From: a virus
IMG/VR virus record: IMGVR_UViG_3300034101_002296
Coordinates: 18,808 to 82,807 of that record
Direction: 5' to 3' (one strand)
DNA length: 64,000 nt
Shown here: piece after piece, positions 42,954 to 54,600 of the stretch
How positions within the stretch are numbered: position 1 is the first letter of the stretch
How the letters are laid out: each line of letters begins with the position of its first letter
Notes under the pieces: generated by a model
What the model saw: only the letters and a program-made list of their open reading frames with translations
Database searches by the model: none
What the model was told of the DNA's origin: nothing
Program-made: the position numbers and the translations under genes

Positions 42954-45900
42954 TTAATATGGTGTGTTAGATGTATTACTATCATCACAATCTGGTATAG
43001 CCGCTATTAAATAGTAAGTATTACCAATTTTTACATATATGGCACTTCCTTGCGAAACATTAGTCCAAGGATTTAAAACAATATCTATAGTGCCTTTACT
43101 GCTTGGTGGCCCACCACCGACTCTTGTTACACTTTTATTTTGTCCTTTTGCCCACTTACCCGAAAAATTACCTATATAAATACTATCATATTGTTGTACA
43201 GAAATAATATAGTATTGATTACCAATCTTTGTAAAGGCACAGACTTGATTGCTAGCACCGGGTTCTCCTATTTCGTCATAAATAAGATTTATTGCTTGCA
43301 CTTCGGAGTCTTCTGGATTTGGCTGTGGATGGGTTTGAGTAACTGTTACACTATTGCCCTTTTTCCATGAACTATTGAAAGTACCAAATCTAGTAGATGG
43401 TTCATTATCGGCAGATATTAAATAATACTCATCATCTATTTTTGTAAAACTACACCAATGCTGTTTAGTACCATCAATGCCTACTTCATTAAAAATTTTA
43501 TTTAGCACAGTATAATCTGGTCCATCATCGCCCGGCTCTGGATATACCTGTGTTACTTCCTTTTCTTCATTTATTCTCCATTTGTCACCAAAATATCCTA
43601 TTCTTAATTCAGAACCAGTTTCTTCTGCTGCGACTAATAAATATTTATCTGATTCACCTTGACCCAAATCATCTCCATGAGCGGGGGCTAGTCTAACAAA
43701 ATGACAATAATTTGGTGTATTATTTCCAGAGGAACCAAGTTTTTCATAGATCAAATTTTCAACATTGAATTCGGTATTTCCACCGATCTGTCTAGGAGTG
43801 GTAACTGTAACTGTTTTAAATTCATTTTTTTTCCACTCACCAGTGAATGTGCCAAAATAATTTTCATTTCTTGGCTGTATAGAAATAAGATCATATCTAT
43901 CATCTATTTTAGTAAAACAACAATAATTACGAACACCACCAAATTCTCCAGCCCTATCAAAAACTCCATTTCTAACTTCTACTGGTTGTTGATCTTGTGG
44001 ATCTGGTTGTGGATATAATTGAAAAACTGCTAATGTTTGCCCACGTTTAGCTTCCCCTGTAAAATAACCAAAAAATATTTGATTAGTTTGTTGTTCAACA
44101 GAAACTAAATAATAAGTATCTTCTATTTTAGTAAATGAACATGTAGTTTGTTGGTTATTTGGTTTATGGATATCTGATTCATAGAGTAGATTTCTAACGG
44201 TTACCTCTTCCTTGCCTTCTTCTGGATCTGGCTTAGTTTGTCTTACTGTTTTATCTTCATTTAATTTCCACTTACCACTAAAGTAGCCAAAAAATAATGG
44301 CGATGATTCTTCTTCTGCTGCTACTAATAAATATCGATCCGGTTCAGTAAGTCCAAGATTGCTTCCGTATGCTGGTGCTAATTTTATGAAATAACAATAT
44401 CTAGGTTTATCATCTTGTGACGATCCTATTGTGGTATAAATAAGATTTTCTACTTCATATGTATCATTTGCAGCGTCCGGTCTTGGTACAACAACTTTAA
44501 CAGATTTTTTTTCCGTTTTTTTCCACTCTCCGGTAAATGTACCAAAGTAATGTTGATTACGCTGCTGTATAGATATTAACTCATACTTATCACCTATTTT
44601 AGTATATGAGCAATAATTTTTGATTCCATCTACTTCACCTGCGCGATCAAAAAGATTATTTTCAACAGTAACAGATCCATCCTCTGGATCTGGCTCTGGA
44701 TATAACTGAAAGACTTCTAATGGCACACCACGTTTAGCATCGTTAGTAAAATAACCAATATACATTTCGGGTTGCTGTTCAACTGATACTAAATAATATT
44801 CATCTTCTATCTTTGTAAAGGAACATGTTGTTTGTTCGTTTTCGGGTTTGTGTATATCCTTTTCAAAAAGTATATTTTTTACTTCTACTTCTTCTTTGCC
44901 CGGTTCTGGCTCTGGCTTGGTTTGTCTAACAGTTTTGGTATCGTTTAATTCCCATTTACCACTAAAATATCCATAAAGCACTTCAGACGCTTTTTGTTCT
45001 ACGGAAATAAGATAATATCTTTCTTGTTCTGGAACATATATAAAAGAACAAGTGGTACGTTCTTCTTTTACTCCAACGCTCTCAAATAAGTTATTATATA
45101 CTTGAACTTCTTCTTTACCCTGTTCTGGTTCTGGAATTGTTTGTCTAACAGTTTTTAAATCCAGCTTTTTCCAATCATCATCAAAATATCCAAAATAAAC
45201 CACAAATTTACTTGTGGCCCATAGAAGCACCCACTCATAGTTAATTCTTGCACAAATTACAAATATTTTTTCTTCTTCTATTTCTTTATCTGATATGGTT
45301 AGTTCAAAATTTTTATCTCTATTTATACATTGAATTTCTTCTCCTAAGTCGCTAGTAAGTTGACCATTAATCCTTCTTAGAACTTTTACTTTAAATGTGG
45401 TGCCTGCTAATACACCATTAGGAGGTCTAATTCTTTGTTGTAATACACCATATACTAATTGATATCCACCGGTCCATATTTGTCTTTCATCATCCCACAT
45501 TACGTGTAATGGTCCTGTTTTCCATGATGATCTTTGATTAACAAGGCTAGGATTAAAATCTGTACCATTAGTCGTGGGAACGGGCATACCGGCAATATCA
45601 TATCCCCATCCAGAAAGAATTAATGGAGATCTTAGCCCCTGTGTCTTAATTTGACTTATTGAAGATCTATTTGAATTTTTTTTGATATTGAAATCAACCG
45701 ATGGAGCATGAACAACTAAATTATAGTCACAATTAGCTATAAAATTACTACCATTATCACCAAATATAACCGGAAAATAAGGATTTAGTTCTAATATAGT
45801 TGGACCAACTGACTCATTATTAAACATTCCTTTTTCGAAACTTGGAGTTAGTGGTTGTGCAAAACCGGGACCGGGAGCAGAACTACCTTTGATAATATTG

Positions 45901-46007
45901 ATTGGAGTAAATATCTGCTCCATAGAGCATCCAGCAGAATATTCTAAATTTTGAGCCATTACATATGACCCAGCTTTTGCTGTTGATGAATTAATCTCTA
46001 TTGGCAT
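42954..46007 (-). CDS. Tail fibre-like protein with ten tandem beta repeats
   Basis: 1017 residues. A GGAGG site lies 6 bases before the ATG, which shares one base with the hub-like gene's stop (TAATG). Residues 1-~268 form an N-terminal virion-attachment-type domain. The rest is ten ~70-85-residue repeats of the form FGYFSGKW...V(R/T)QT...PEP...V-N-L-F/Y...C-x-F-TKI-x-YYLISV. Repeats 2-4 and 5-7 are nearly the same three-repeat block duplicated. The lone cysteine in almost every repeat is unusual for a fibre. Receptor binding or a stalk is the likely role. Confidence 0.65.
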   Translation of the reverse strand: MPIEINSSTAKAGSYVMAQNLEYSAGCSMEQIFTPINIIKGSSAPGPGFAQPLTPSFEKGMFNNESVGPTILELNPYFPVIFGDNGSNFIANCDYNLVVHAPSVDFNIKKNSNRSSISQIKTQGLRSPLILSGWGYDIAGMPVPTTNGTDFNPSLVNQRSSWKTGPLHVMWDDERQIWTGGYQLVYGVLQQRIRPPNGVLAGTTFKVKVLRRINGQLTSDLGEEIQCINRDKNFELTISDKEIEEEKIFVICARINYEWVLLWATSKFVVYFGYFDDDWKKLDLKTVRQTIPEPEQGKEEVQVYNNLFESVGVKEERTTCSFIYVPEQERYYLISVEQKASEVLYGYFSGKWELNDTKTVRQTKPEPEPGKEEVEVKNILFEKDIHKPENEQTTCSFTKIEDEYYLVSVEQQPEMYIGYFTNDAKRGVPLEVFQLYPEPDPEDGSVTVENNLFDRAGEVDGIKNYCSYTKIGDKYELISIQQRNQHYFGTFTGEWKKTEKKSVKVVVPRPDAANDTYEVENLIYTTIGSSQDDKPRYCYFIKLAPAYGSNLGLTEPDRYLLVAAEEESSPLFFGYFSGKWKLNEDKTVRQTKPDPEEGKEEVTVRNLLYESDIHKPNNQQTTCSFTKIEDTYYLVSVEQQTNQIFFGYFTGEAKRGQTLAVFQLYPQPDPQDQQPVEVRNGVFDRAGEFGGVRNYCCFTKIDDRYDLISIQPRNENYFGTFTGEWKKNEFKTVTVTTPRQIGGNTEFNVENLIYEKLGSSGNNTPNYCHFVRLAPAHGDDLGQGESDKYLLVAAEETGSELRIGYFGDKWRINEEKEVTQVYPEPGDDGPDYTVLNKIFNEVGIDGTKQHWCSFTKIDDEYYLISADNEPSTRFGTFNSSWKKGNSVTVTQTHPQPNPEDSEVQAINLIYDEIGEPGASNQVCAFTKIGNQYYIISVQQYDSIYIGNFSGKWAKGQNKSVTRVGGGPPSSKGTIDIVLNPWTNVSQGSAIYVKIGNTYYLIAAIPDCDDSNTSNTPY
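43610..44980 (-). repeat. Tandem duplication of a three-repeat block in the fibre gene
   Basis: Repeats 2-4 (about 44980-44300) and 5-7 (about 44300-43610) match position by position. Repeat 2 and 5 share TTCSFTKIED and DIHKP; repeats 3 and 6 share AKRG, VFQLYP and FDRAGE; repeats 4 and 7 share LAPA and YLLVAAEE, with a ~12-residue insertion that other repeats lack. The block of about 680-690 bp was duplicated, then diverged. Confidence 0.75.
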
Positions 46008-48349
46008 TATATTCCTCCAAGCGTTTCATTCATGTAGCTGTGAATCATAACTGGAGATTCTGATTGTGCATTATCTCTGTTCTTAAAAGAATCCCCCAGT
46101 TCTGATTTTTCAAACTTTATTTTAGGTAATGGTCTTTTTTCTATTTGTGATCTATTGCGCTGAGATAAAGCTAAATTACCCTTATATATTTTAGCAATTC
46201 TATCAATATTTGCACTAGAAATTCTACCAAATTGACTAGTCCAACTACTGAATTTATATGTCACAGTTTCTCCACCGGGATCGGCCTTAATATCTATGCC
46301 AGAAATATATGCACTACCAGCTATTTGATCTGCAAGATTAAAAGTTGGCCGACCAACCACTTGCACACTACCAGTTTCTAATGGTACTGCTTGACTTGTT
46401 CCAGTTGTGGCTTTAGCAAAACCAACTAAATCCAAAGTATCGTAACCACCAAATGTTTCTGGTTTTAATGACTCATCCATTACTATTTCCGACTTGCCCA
46501 CTGCTCCACCTTCCCAAGCCCACCACGGACCCCAAGAATAAATATTACTTTGTTGTGGTATGCCAATTAAAGTTGGATGCGCCATAGCTGGAGGAATAGA
46601 CATATGTAAGTTGTTTCCTCCAGATGTCAAATATGAGTTTGGATTTAGCCATACCCCAAAAAATTTATATACTAATACTCCTATACCAAAATCAGCAGTA
46701 GTTAATCCATCATAATATGGCACTTGAGCGCCAGACTTGACTATAACATATGGATATCCACCAATATAATATAATTCTTTTTCTGGCCCACCTTTTGTAG
46801 TAGCTATACCACCATCAAGAGATGATGCCCATTCTCCACCAAAACCGCTATAATCATATAAAGAATTTTGAGGCCATTCAGATACGCCCCTTAATCTTCC
46901 TTCTCCATCATAAAAAGCAATATCATTATATGGCACATCTGGATGAAAAGCGCTATCAACTATATCCCAAGCGGCTTCATACTGTATATCATCCTGTATA
47001 TATCTAATTTGTTGATCTAATCTTAAGGGCATAAGAAACATTTGACCATAAAAATTACTTGCTACTTTGCTAACAGCAGCAAATATTAAATCAGATTGTT
47101 CTTGTAAATCTCTAAGTAATCTTTTTTGGGTCGAAGATAAACTTGTTGGTTCAGCGTCAGAAGAAACAAATCGATTGCCTCTCATTAAGTTAACTATTTG
47201 GGCTGTGACTTCTGCCTTACCTATCCAAGGAGCAGATGAAACGGTGTTGTACCCATTGCGCTCTCTGCCGGAGATAGTTTCAAACATTTTGAATGTTTCC
47301 CAAGTCTCTTTGCCCCCTGTAGCCATTCTCAATTCAAATAAAGTTGCCATATAACCAGCCTCTCCACTGTATTCATCTAATGCTATTGGTATTGGAAAAT
47401 CTGGATTACCATAGGCTGTTGGAGTAGTGACACCGGGAGTATATATATATTGTCCATTAGACAACTTTCCCCATAATGGTATACTATTATACATATCATG
47501 TGGCACCCATCTAGAAACTGGGCCACCTATTACTAACTTCTGTGTAACTGGTAGTGCAAATTCTTCACCTACATCACCAGACACAAGATTGGTGGCGTTT
47601 AAAACTAAGTCTGCTACTTCGCCACGACCAGAACTAGTAGATCTATTAATAGTTCTAAGACGGATTTGTGGCTTAGAAATCACATTATTGGCACCAGTTC
47701 CAAGTAATTCTACAAAATAATCTAAACCGGCCGCTTCACAGCACTCAGTTATAATAGATGCTAAACTTTGTACTGGCCCTTTTATTCTATAGTTTACACC
47801 ATCAAATGCACTTATTATTTGAGATATATCTAATCCATAAGAATAAGATCCAAATACTGCTTTATTCCTATTCATTAATTCTTGCAAAGTAGTTAACAAG
47901 CTATATGCTGGAAATCCAGAACTATTAACATAAGAATTACCAAATCCATTTCTAGACTCTACTTCACCATAAACATTGTATACGTTGCGTATTTGATCAG
48001 TAAATAATTTACCATCTTCTGGTGCATATCTATTATTGGCCCCAACTACTCGGCCATTAAAGTCATCTAATATTACTTGAATACCATCTAGTAATTTTGC
48101 TGGAGACTCTATAATAACATCATAAAAACGACCAGAAATACTGCCTCTATATGTATATCTTTGAAATATTCCTCCAAAATAAAATGCACCATGTTGTATA
48201 AATACAGGTGTTCCCACTTCAGGTAAAGAAATAAAAATATGATTATCTGGATCTTCTACTACTGTCATTTGACATGAACCACCCTCGCCGCCCCAAGCGA
48301 CTGAAGAGCTTATCTCGCTAACTAATGCACCAAACATTGTTATAGCCAT
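46007..48349 (-). CDS. Putative tail hub or baseplate protein
   Basis: 780 residues. The N-terminal domain (SLPEVGTPVFIQHGAFYFGG, then IFQRYTYR...YDVIIESPAKLL) resembles the first domain of phage hub proteins such as gp27/gpD, which begin with a definition of an inserted ring. A long beta-rich body with aromatic and Pro-rich segments (WAWEGGAVGKSE) follows. It lies between tail proteins and the fibre, as a hub does. Assignment is tentative. Confidence 0.45.
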   Translation of the reverse strand: MAITMFGALVSEISSSVAWGGEGGSCQMTVVEDPDNHIFISLPEVGTPVFIQHGAFYFGGIFQRYTYRGSISGRFYDVIIESPAKLLDGIQVILDDFNGRVVGANNRYAPEDGKLFTDQIRNVYNVYGEVESRNGFGNSYVNSSGFPAYSLLTTLQELMNRNKAVFGSYSYGLDISQIISAFDGVNYRIKGPVQSLASIITECCEAAGLDYFVELLGTGANNVISKPQIRLRTINRSTSSGRGEVADLVLNATNLVSGDVGEEFALPVTQKLVIGGPVSRWVPHDMYNSIPLWGKLSNGQYIYTPGVTTPTAYGNPDFPIPIALDEYSGEAGYMATLFELRMATGGKETWETFKMFETISGRERNGYNTVSSAPWIGKAEVTAQIVNLMRGNRFVSSDAEPTSLSSTQKRLLRDLQEQSDLIFAAVSKVASNFYGQMFLMPLRLDQQIRYIQDDIQYEAAWDIVDSAFHPDVPYNDIAFYDGEGRLRGVSEWPQNSLYDYSGFGGEWASSLDGGIATTKGGPEKELYYIGGYPYVIVKSGAQVPYYDGLTTADFGIGVLVYKFFGVWLNPNSYLTSGGNNLHMSIPPAMAHPTLIGIPQQSNIYSWGPWWAWEGGAVGKSEIVMDESLKPETFGGYDTLDLVGFAKATTGTSQAVPLETGSVQVVGRPTFNLADQIAGSAYISGIDIKADPGGETVTYKFSSWTSQFGRISSANIDRIAKIYKGNLALSQRNRSQIEKRPLPKIKFEKSELGDSFKNRDNAQSESPVMIHSYMNETLGGI

Positions 48350-48350
48350 A

Positions 48351-49940
48351 TTAACTTGTCCATTCTATATTTATACTGTATGCTCCAGTTATTGGATTAA
48401 ATGATTCAGAATTTGTAGAAATTAATCCAACACCACTTAAAAAACCTTTCACTGCTAATCTTCCATTTGCAAGAGTTCTTTTATTCGGTTTTAATATTAT
48501 ATCTATAGTCACATTTTTTTTCATCTCTTTACCGGTAGTAAATGTTTGAATAACTGGACCATTTGGTCTACCAATAATTGGTATAATCGCCACTGGTTTT
48601 GCTTCTCCGTATGGATTGTCATATGTTTCTGTAATATTTTCAGATTGAACATAGTCTGGATCACATAAAAATTTATCAGCAATATATGTAACAGACCAAG
48701 TAATAGTTCCATTGTTTCTATTATGACTTACACTAGTTTGTTGTTTATTATTTTTTACCTCATAAGCACTTGGTATTAGATTGCCACTTATTCCACTATT
48801 ATCGTAAGCAGATTGTGCCAAGTTAAATGCCTTACTCATATTTTTATTAATAATATTTTTCGCATTTAAATATGCATTATTTTTTTTCTCAGTAATATTG
48901 TATGTATTTAATCCAGTAATTTCTCCACTAACTTCTATAGTTGGAGCATTTGAATTTTGATTAAAATCCACACTAGATTGAAACGACTGTAAGCATGTAC
49001 TACTATCTAATGCTAATATCCAAGTGTCTGTAACTGTACATGAGCCATTTGGTATATCTGTATTAGAATTTCTAGAATGATTGAATGTTCTATATCTTTG
49101 TTGATTGTTTAAATCTGGTACAATTTTTTCTGAACTACCTTCAGAATTCATTTTAATTGGTTGAAATTTTATATCATCATTTTCTATTGTGATCGAATTA
49201 ATATGTTCATCAATTTTAGTATCTGTTTCTATTATATTTAAAATTCTCTTTTCGATCCAGTTTGATGCACTCCTCCAAGAATCTTTGGATAAAATGCCAT
49301 TAACATATTTTTTAATTCCTGTAGCAGATAATGTTCTAGATATTGTATATGTTTTACATGCTTGATTTGATATATCATCGTATTCATAAGAGAATTGACC
49401 TTCATTAAGATCAAATGTCCATGATTCACCGACGCTTGACAATGAGTCTGTTGGCAAAGCATGGTCATTAAAATTATATGCCTCAAATGTAAAAGAATAT
49501 TCTGTATAATGCAAACCAGAAGATTCTTCTGTCGCTTCTGGAATTTCTATATTGGTTAGTCTAGCATCATGAAATTGTAAAACATTATCAGTACCATCAT
49601 ATAATTCAATATCTAATGTACCCAATCCAGACATAGGCCATTTACTTCTATTAGATTGTAACTTAATTACTTGTTCGCCTATAATCTTTGATTGTCTGCC
49701 TCCCTTTACTAATATATCTGTAGCATCACTGGGTTTCATAGTGGCATATCCAGTGATATTAATGGTGTATTTTGAATTCAAATATGATCCATCATCGGCA
49801 AAAATATCTTCTCTCGATATTGAATATGATGGAAATGGACCATATCCGCCAACCTCCATAGCACTAAAACTGGAATCTTTACCGCCTATCACTAATTCTT
49901 CATTAATATCTGGATGATGTGAATAAAATTTAATTGCCAT
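48351..49940 (-). CDS. Tail protein, paralogue of the gene at 49950
   Basis: 529 residues. The N-terminal ~100 residues (YGPFPSYSISREDIFADDGS, then NSKYTINITGYATM) match those of the next gene almost motif for motif. A beta-rich body with regular strands and a SFNPITGAYSINIEWTS end follows; the same NPxTGAYxxxxE ending occurs in the paralogue. It likely forms part of the tail shaft or baseplate. No family recognised by name. Confidence 0.6.
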   Translation of the reverse strand: MAIKFYSHHPDINEELVIGGKDSSFSAMEVGGYGPFPSYSISREDIFADDGSYLNSKYTINITGYATMKPSDATDILVKGGRQSKIIGEQVIKLQSNRSKWPMSGLGTLDIELYDGTDNVLQFHDARLTNIEIPEATEESSGLHYTEYSFTFEAYNFNDHALPTDSLSSVGESWTFDLNEGQFSYEYDDISNQACKTYTISRTLSATGIKKYVNGILSKDSWRSASNWIEKRILNIIETDTKIDEHINSITIENDDIKFQPIKMNSEGSSEKIVPDLNNQQRYRTFNHSRNSNTDIPNGSCTVTDTWILALDSSTCLQSFQSSVDFNQNSNAPTIEVSGEITGLNTYNITEKKNNAYLNAKNIINKNMSKAFNLAQSAYDNSGISGNLIPSAYEVKNNKQQTSVSHNRNNGTITWSVTYIADKFLCDPDYVQSENITETYDNPYGEAKPVAIIPIIGRPNGPVIQTFTTGKEMKKNVTIDIILKPNKRTLANGRLAVKGFLSGVGLISTNSESFNPITGAYSINIEWTS

Positions 49941-49949
49941 CTTGTATTC

Positions 49950-51611
49950 CTAAATATAGGTTTTTTCCAGTGTAAAATTATATGCACCAGTTTTTGGATT
50001 CCAAGATTCTGTAGATGCTGTTATCGTTGGAGGACTATTGCTAAGTTGTGTAATTGATGGCTCATCATACGCTGTTCTACCATCTGGTTTGTTTGCCCTG
50101 CTATTAAAATCCATTACTAAATCAACAGACACACTCCATTTGCGTTCTATGGTTGTATTTGGATTATAGATAAATGGACCGCCACTTACAATTTGTATCA
50201 CGGATGGTGAATCATGATAACGCTCCCCCGCATCTCCTCCCCAATCATTTTGAAACGTAAATTGTACATTTTTAGAAATTGCACCAGTAATTGTTTCAGC
50301 ATCACTAAATGATAAATTCCAACTAATTACTCCATTAACTTTATCATGAGTAACTTGAAAAGATATTGGCTGAGTTTGTAATGTGCCTGTTTGAGTGCCA
50401 GCTGCATTAAAATCCCCATATTTCTCTTCTAGAAATTGACCAACCTTGCTTTGAAGAATATTTCCAATTTGATCTGCAAGTATAGAATTATATTCTGATA
50501 GTGCATTATCATACTTATCACTATTTTGTATATTAGTGCTAGCAACCTCACTAAGACCAACAATAGTTCCATTGGCATTAACAGTTACATTAATATCATC
50601 AATAGAATTATCTATACTGACACTAATATCAGAAATAGCTTTAATATTATCTAAGGATACTAACCAAGTATCAGTAACAGAATAAGAACCAGCACCTATA
50701 TCACTACTAACAGATCTGATATGATTTCTAGCTTTATATCCGCTTAAATCAAAAAAGGATGTATTATTGTTTTCATTCATATAGAATGCATTAAATTGAT
50801 TTATTATTGCATCTGATTTATTATTATCAAATATATCTCTAGTAATTGTTTTGTTTGGATCTAGATCGTTGGTTAATGTTCTATCTAGTCTTTCTTTTAC
50901 CCATAAAACAGCTTGACGCCAAGCATATCCATTATTTTTATCTAGATCATTACCATCATATTTTGTAACACCAACAGCGCTCAAAGTATGAGTTAGCGTG
51001 TAAGTTGTATGCTGGTCATCTCCAATAAAATTTCTACCAAAAAATGCTACTTCACTACTATTTGGAGATAATTCCCAAGTTTCTTCTGCCGATGTTAAAC
51101 AGTATTCTGATTTAGCTGGCGATACCGGTGCATTAGAAGCACTTGATTGACTAGCATCTTCATATGCTTCAAAAACAAAATTATATTCTAGATATTGTGT
51201 GCCAGCACTTTCCTCATTTTGAACTGGTAATTCTATTGAAATTATTTTGGCATCATTAAAAATTAGACCACCAGATAAACCACCATATGGAGTAATTTGT
51301 AGTTTGCCATATCCCATCATTGGTGAATTCTTATTTGACAATAACAATTTTACCGCTTCACCAGCTAAACTAGCTTGACGCGATCCTTTGGTTTGTAAAT
51401 CTGACTTGCTATAAGATGCTAATGTGGCTGTTCCGGTAATATTGATATTGAATTTTGTATTCATATATGTTCCATCACCAGTGAATAAATCTTCACGGGA
51501 TATGGAATATTGTGGCATTGGGCCAATTACACCAGTTGATGCACCACCTAAAGCGGATTGTCCACCTATCAATATTGTTTGATTTGTATCATGCGATATA
51601 AATGTAATCAT
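49950..51611 (-). CDS. Tail protein, paralogue of the gene at 48351
   Basis: 553 residues. Shares SISREDLFTGDGTYMNTKFN, then INITGTATL, and the WNPKTGAYNFTLEK end with the following gene, so the two arose by gene duplication. Between these parts they have diverged, though VSDTW/VTDTWLVSLD segments persist. Lies after the giant repeat protein in the virion operon. A role in the tail or baseplate is inferred. Confidence 0.6.
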   Translation of the reverse strand: MITFISHDTNQTILIGGQSALGGASTGVIGPMPQYSISREDLFTGDGTYMNTKFNINITGTATLASYSKSDLQTKGSRQASLAGEAVKLLLSNKNSPMMGYGKLQITPYGGLSGGLIFNDAKIISIELPVQNEESAGTQYLEYNFVFEAYEDASQSSASNAPVSPAKSEYCLTSAEETWELSPNSSEVAFFGRNFIGDDQHTTYTLTHTLSAVGVTKYDGNDLDKNNGYAWRQAVLWVKERLDRTLTNDLDPNKTITRDIFDNNKSDAIINQFNAFYMNENNNTSFFDLSGYKARNHIRSVSSDIGAGSYSVTDTWLVSLDNIKAISDISVSIDNSIDDINVTVNANGTIVGLSEVASTNIQNSDKYDNALSEYNSILADQIGNILQSKVGQFLEEKYGDFNAAGTQTGTLQTQPISFQVTHDKVNGVISWNLSFSDAETITGAISKNVQFTFQNDWGGDAGERYHDSPSVIQIVSGGPFIYNPNTTIERKWSVSVDLVMDFNSRANKPDGRTAYDEPSITQLSNSPPTITASTESWNPKTGAYNFTLEKTYI

Positions 51612-51614
51612 ATA

Positions 51615-54600
51615 TTACTCTAAATAACCTCTAGTAGTTAGTGTGGTCAGATTGCTTTGTGGTTGTTCAATGTATAACGAAAAAGTTCCAGTAGATGGTG
51701 TTGGTCCTAATACACACAAATCAGTAGATCCACTACCATAAAATGCTCCACTAATTGCTGTAGTAATTGTAGAAGTTGGATTTAAATCCTTAATAAATAG
51801 TCCTAGCGCATTAGCAGTTGGTCTTTCCATATAAAGCGACATACCACTAGCATTCGCAATACTGCCAACAACATTTAGTGTTTGATATTTTTCAGAGGCA
51901 AAAAATGAGCCTGCATCATTGTTACCAGTAATTGTTGTTATTAAATATCCAGAATGTATGTATGCGCCATCTTCTGAGATTTCTGGAATTGGTGCAGAAA
52001 TAAATATGGTGGCATCTGTGTTTAAGTATTCACGATCTGGACCGTTTATATATAACGAATGAGAATCAAATGTGTCATAAACAGACGATGGTCTAGCGTT
52101 GATGTGCAGAGTATTGCCTACTGCCTTATATTCAGATCCAGAGGAAACTACAAAACTGTCAATAAATATTGATGTTGCATTATTGGCGTATGCGTCTTTG
52201 CCAATAAATAGTGGTGTTGTTCTATATATGTCGCCAAGTATAGCGCCGCTAGTACTAAAGAACATGCCGCTATTATTAATTATATCATATCCAACAATAA
52301 CTGTATTTATACCAGTGGCTCTATTGATATGCCCGGTTACAATTAAACTAGCTGAATTATTGTCCATAAATATTCCACTAGTTGTTAGTGTTGTATTTAT
52401 GGTTGCGTTAGTATATCCTCTAGTATACAATTTAGCTGTATTAGTGCGTATATTTTGTCCATAAGTATTTAAATTAATACCAGACGCGCTATTAATTGCT
52501 GATGATGTCCATAATGTAGTATTGATGTTATATATATCTTTACCAGTAATATTGGTTGTAAATTCATCAGAATTAATTTGTATTTGCGAACTAATATATA
52601 GGGTGGTTGCGTTGTCGTTGACATATTCTATATGTAATGGCATATCGCCCAAGCCAAAATTACTAGCAGCTACTAAACTTAATCCACTAGATATAATTTC
52701 TTTACCATAAATGCTAGTTAATAAAGTATCATTTAGTATCTCATGTGATAGTGTTTGTAATGTTAAAGTGTTGTTTTTTGCCGGTGGACCGCCAATAAAT
52801 AATGTAAATCCAATTGGCTGAACATCCATTATAAATACTTTTTGTAAATCAAATGTGAAATTAGAATTATCGCTACGTGTTCTAAATTCTCTTACTAGGC
52901 CCAGCTTTCTAGTTGAATTACCAAAATTTAGCCTCTTCATAGATAATACATGCTGAGATCTGGTTGTTATTGATGGGTTGATCAATACTGGATCATATGG
53001 TTTAGTTTCGTTTTCTATGTTGGCTCTAGCTTCATTAAGAGTAGTATATTCTGATTGAGTATAAGCTAAACTAGCAACTAATGTTGAGCCATTTGACAAA
53101 TTATGTATCAATCCATTGCCAGCAGAAGAATTGGAAAAAGTTATCGGTGTATTTTTATCTATAAGTACTATATATGAGCCAAAATTATTTTGACTATTTA
53201 ATGTATAACCAAGCGGCAAAGAAATATCATTAATAGAATACTGATCTAATAGAGCGATATTAGAGCCTTCAATATTAAATAAATAAACTTTTCCACCATT
53301 AATCTCATTAGAGCCAGAGCCACCGGGTTCAGATATCGCGGTATTACCATCCATGTAATCAAAATCAAAACCAAATAAGCAATATTCTTTATCTTCGATT
53401 CCCGAACTAGTATAGTTATTTAGATTTGCTATCACATTGGAAGATGTATTGCCTTTACCATACATGGCACCAACATAATTCCAAGTAGAAGATCCAGTTG
53501 GAAGACGATATATATAAACTGCACCAATCGCATTTGGATTATGTGGTTGTGTTAATGTATTAAATACAAATGGGTCAAATAATTGTGCGCCAATCAACAT
53601 AATATGACTGTCAGAACGATATTCATTATATATCTTTAATGGAATACCAAAACCAGCTTTCTTTCTAGAATCAGAAATATATGGTGAATTATTTGTATTT
53701 GTATAATATTGAACATCTGGATGTTCTGCATAATCTATAACTACTTGTAATGAACTATAATTTTCGCTAGCTAACAATCTACAAATTTGCCCCCATTGTC
53801 CATTATGTCTTTCGAAATATAAATCATCTTGACAGAATGCAAGATTGTATGCTGCGGAATATTTGCTTTGATCGTTTCCACTTTCTTGTAGAATATAATA
53901 ATGATAATGATCTACATAATAAGTTGTTTGACCTACAAATGATGTAACATTAGATGTTCCTGTCTGTAAATCAGACAGTTTGAATAATATAATTACATTG
54001 AACGTTTTTGTTTCATTCGTGGTTCCAACACTATAATACAGTCTTACTCGTAAAGAAATTGCACAAGTATTAAAATCAGAAATCTTCAAATCGTTAACGA
54101 CTATAGAAGATAAAGAATCATCAATGTTAGAATTAGAAAACACACCAGAGAAATATGACTTTAATTGTCTTCTAATAGTAACAAATGAATCACCAAATGG
54201 TAAATCAGTTATACCATTTTTACCATATAATGAATCTGATGCTTCCGATGTGCCGGGAACAACTTTTGCCAAGCCCATGCTAATTTTAGATATAAATTGT
54301 ACATTCTTGTTATCTACTATTTTATAGATATCTATATCTGCGATATCTTCATTTTTACTTCCGAGAACAAAATATCTGCCATTAGAATCATATATATCGC
54401 GTTTTAATAAGTGATTCAACTGCCCAAAATTTGTTATAGATTCGTCACGATAAAATGCTCTTGTTGCATTATTATCAACATCACTGATCTGTGTAATGTA
54501 TGCCGCATTATTACTTTCTAGTAACTTATTTTGTGAACCGAGATATACATTTGTCGCAGAAATCGATTTTGTTTTTTGTAAAAATTGATTACTACTAGTT

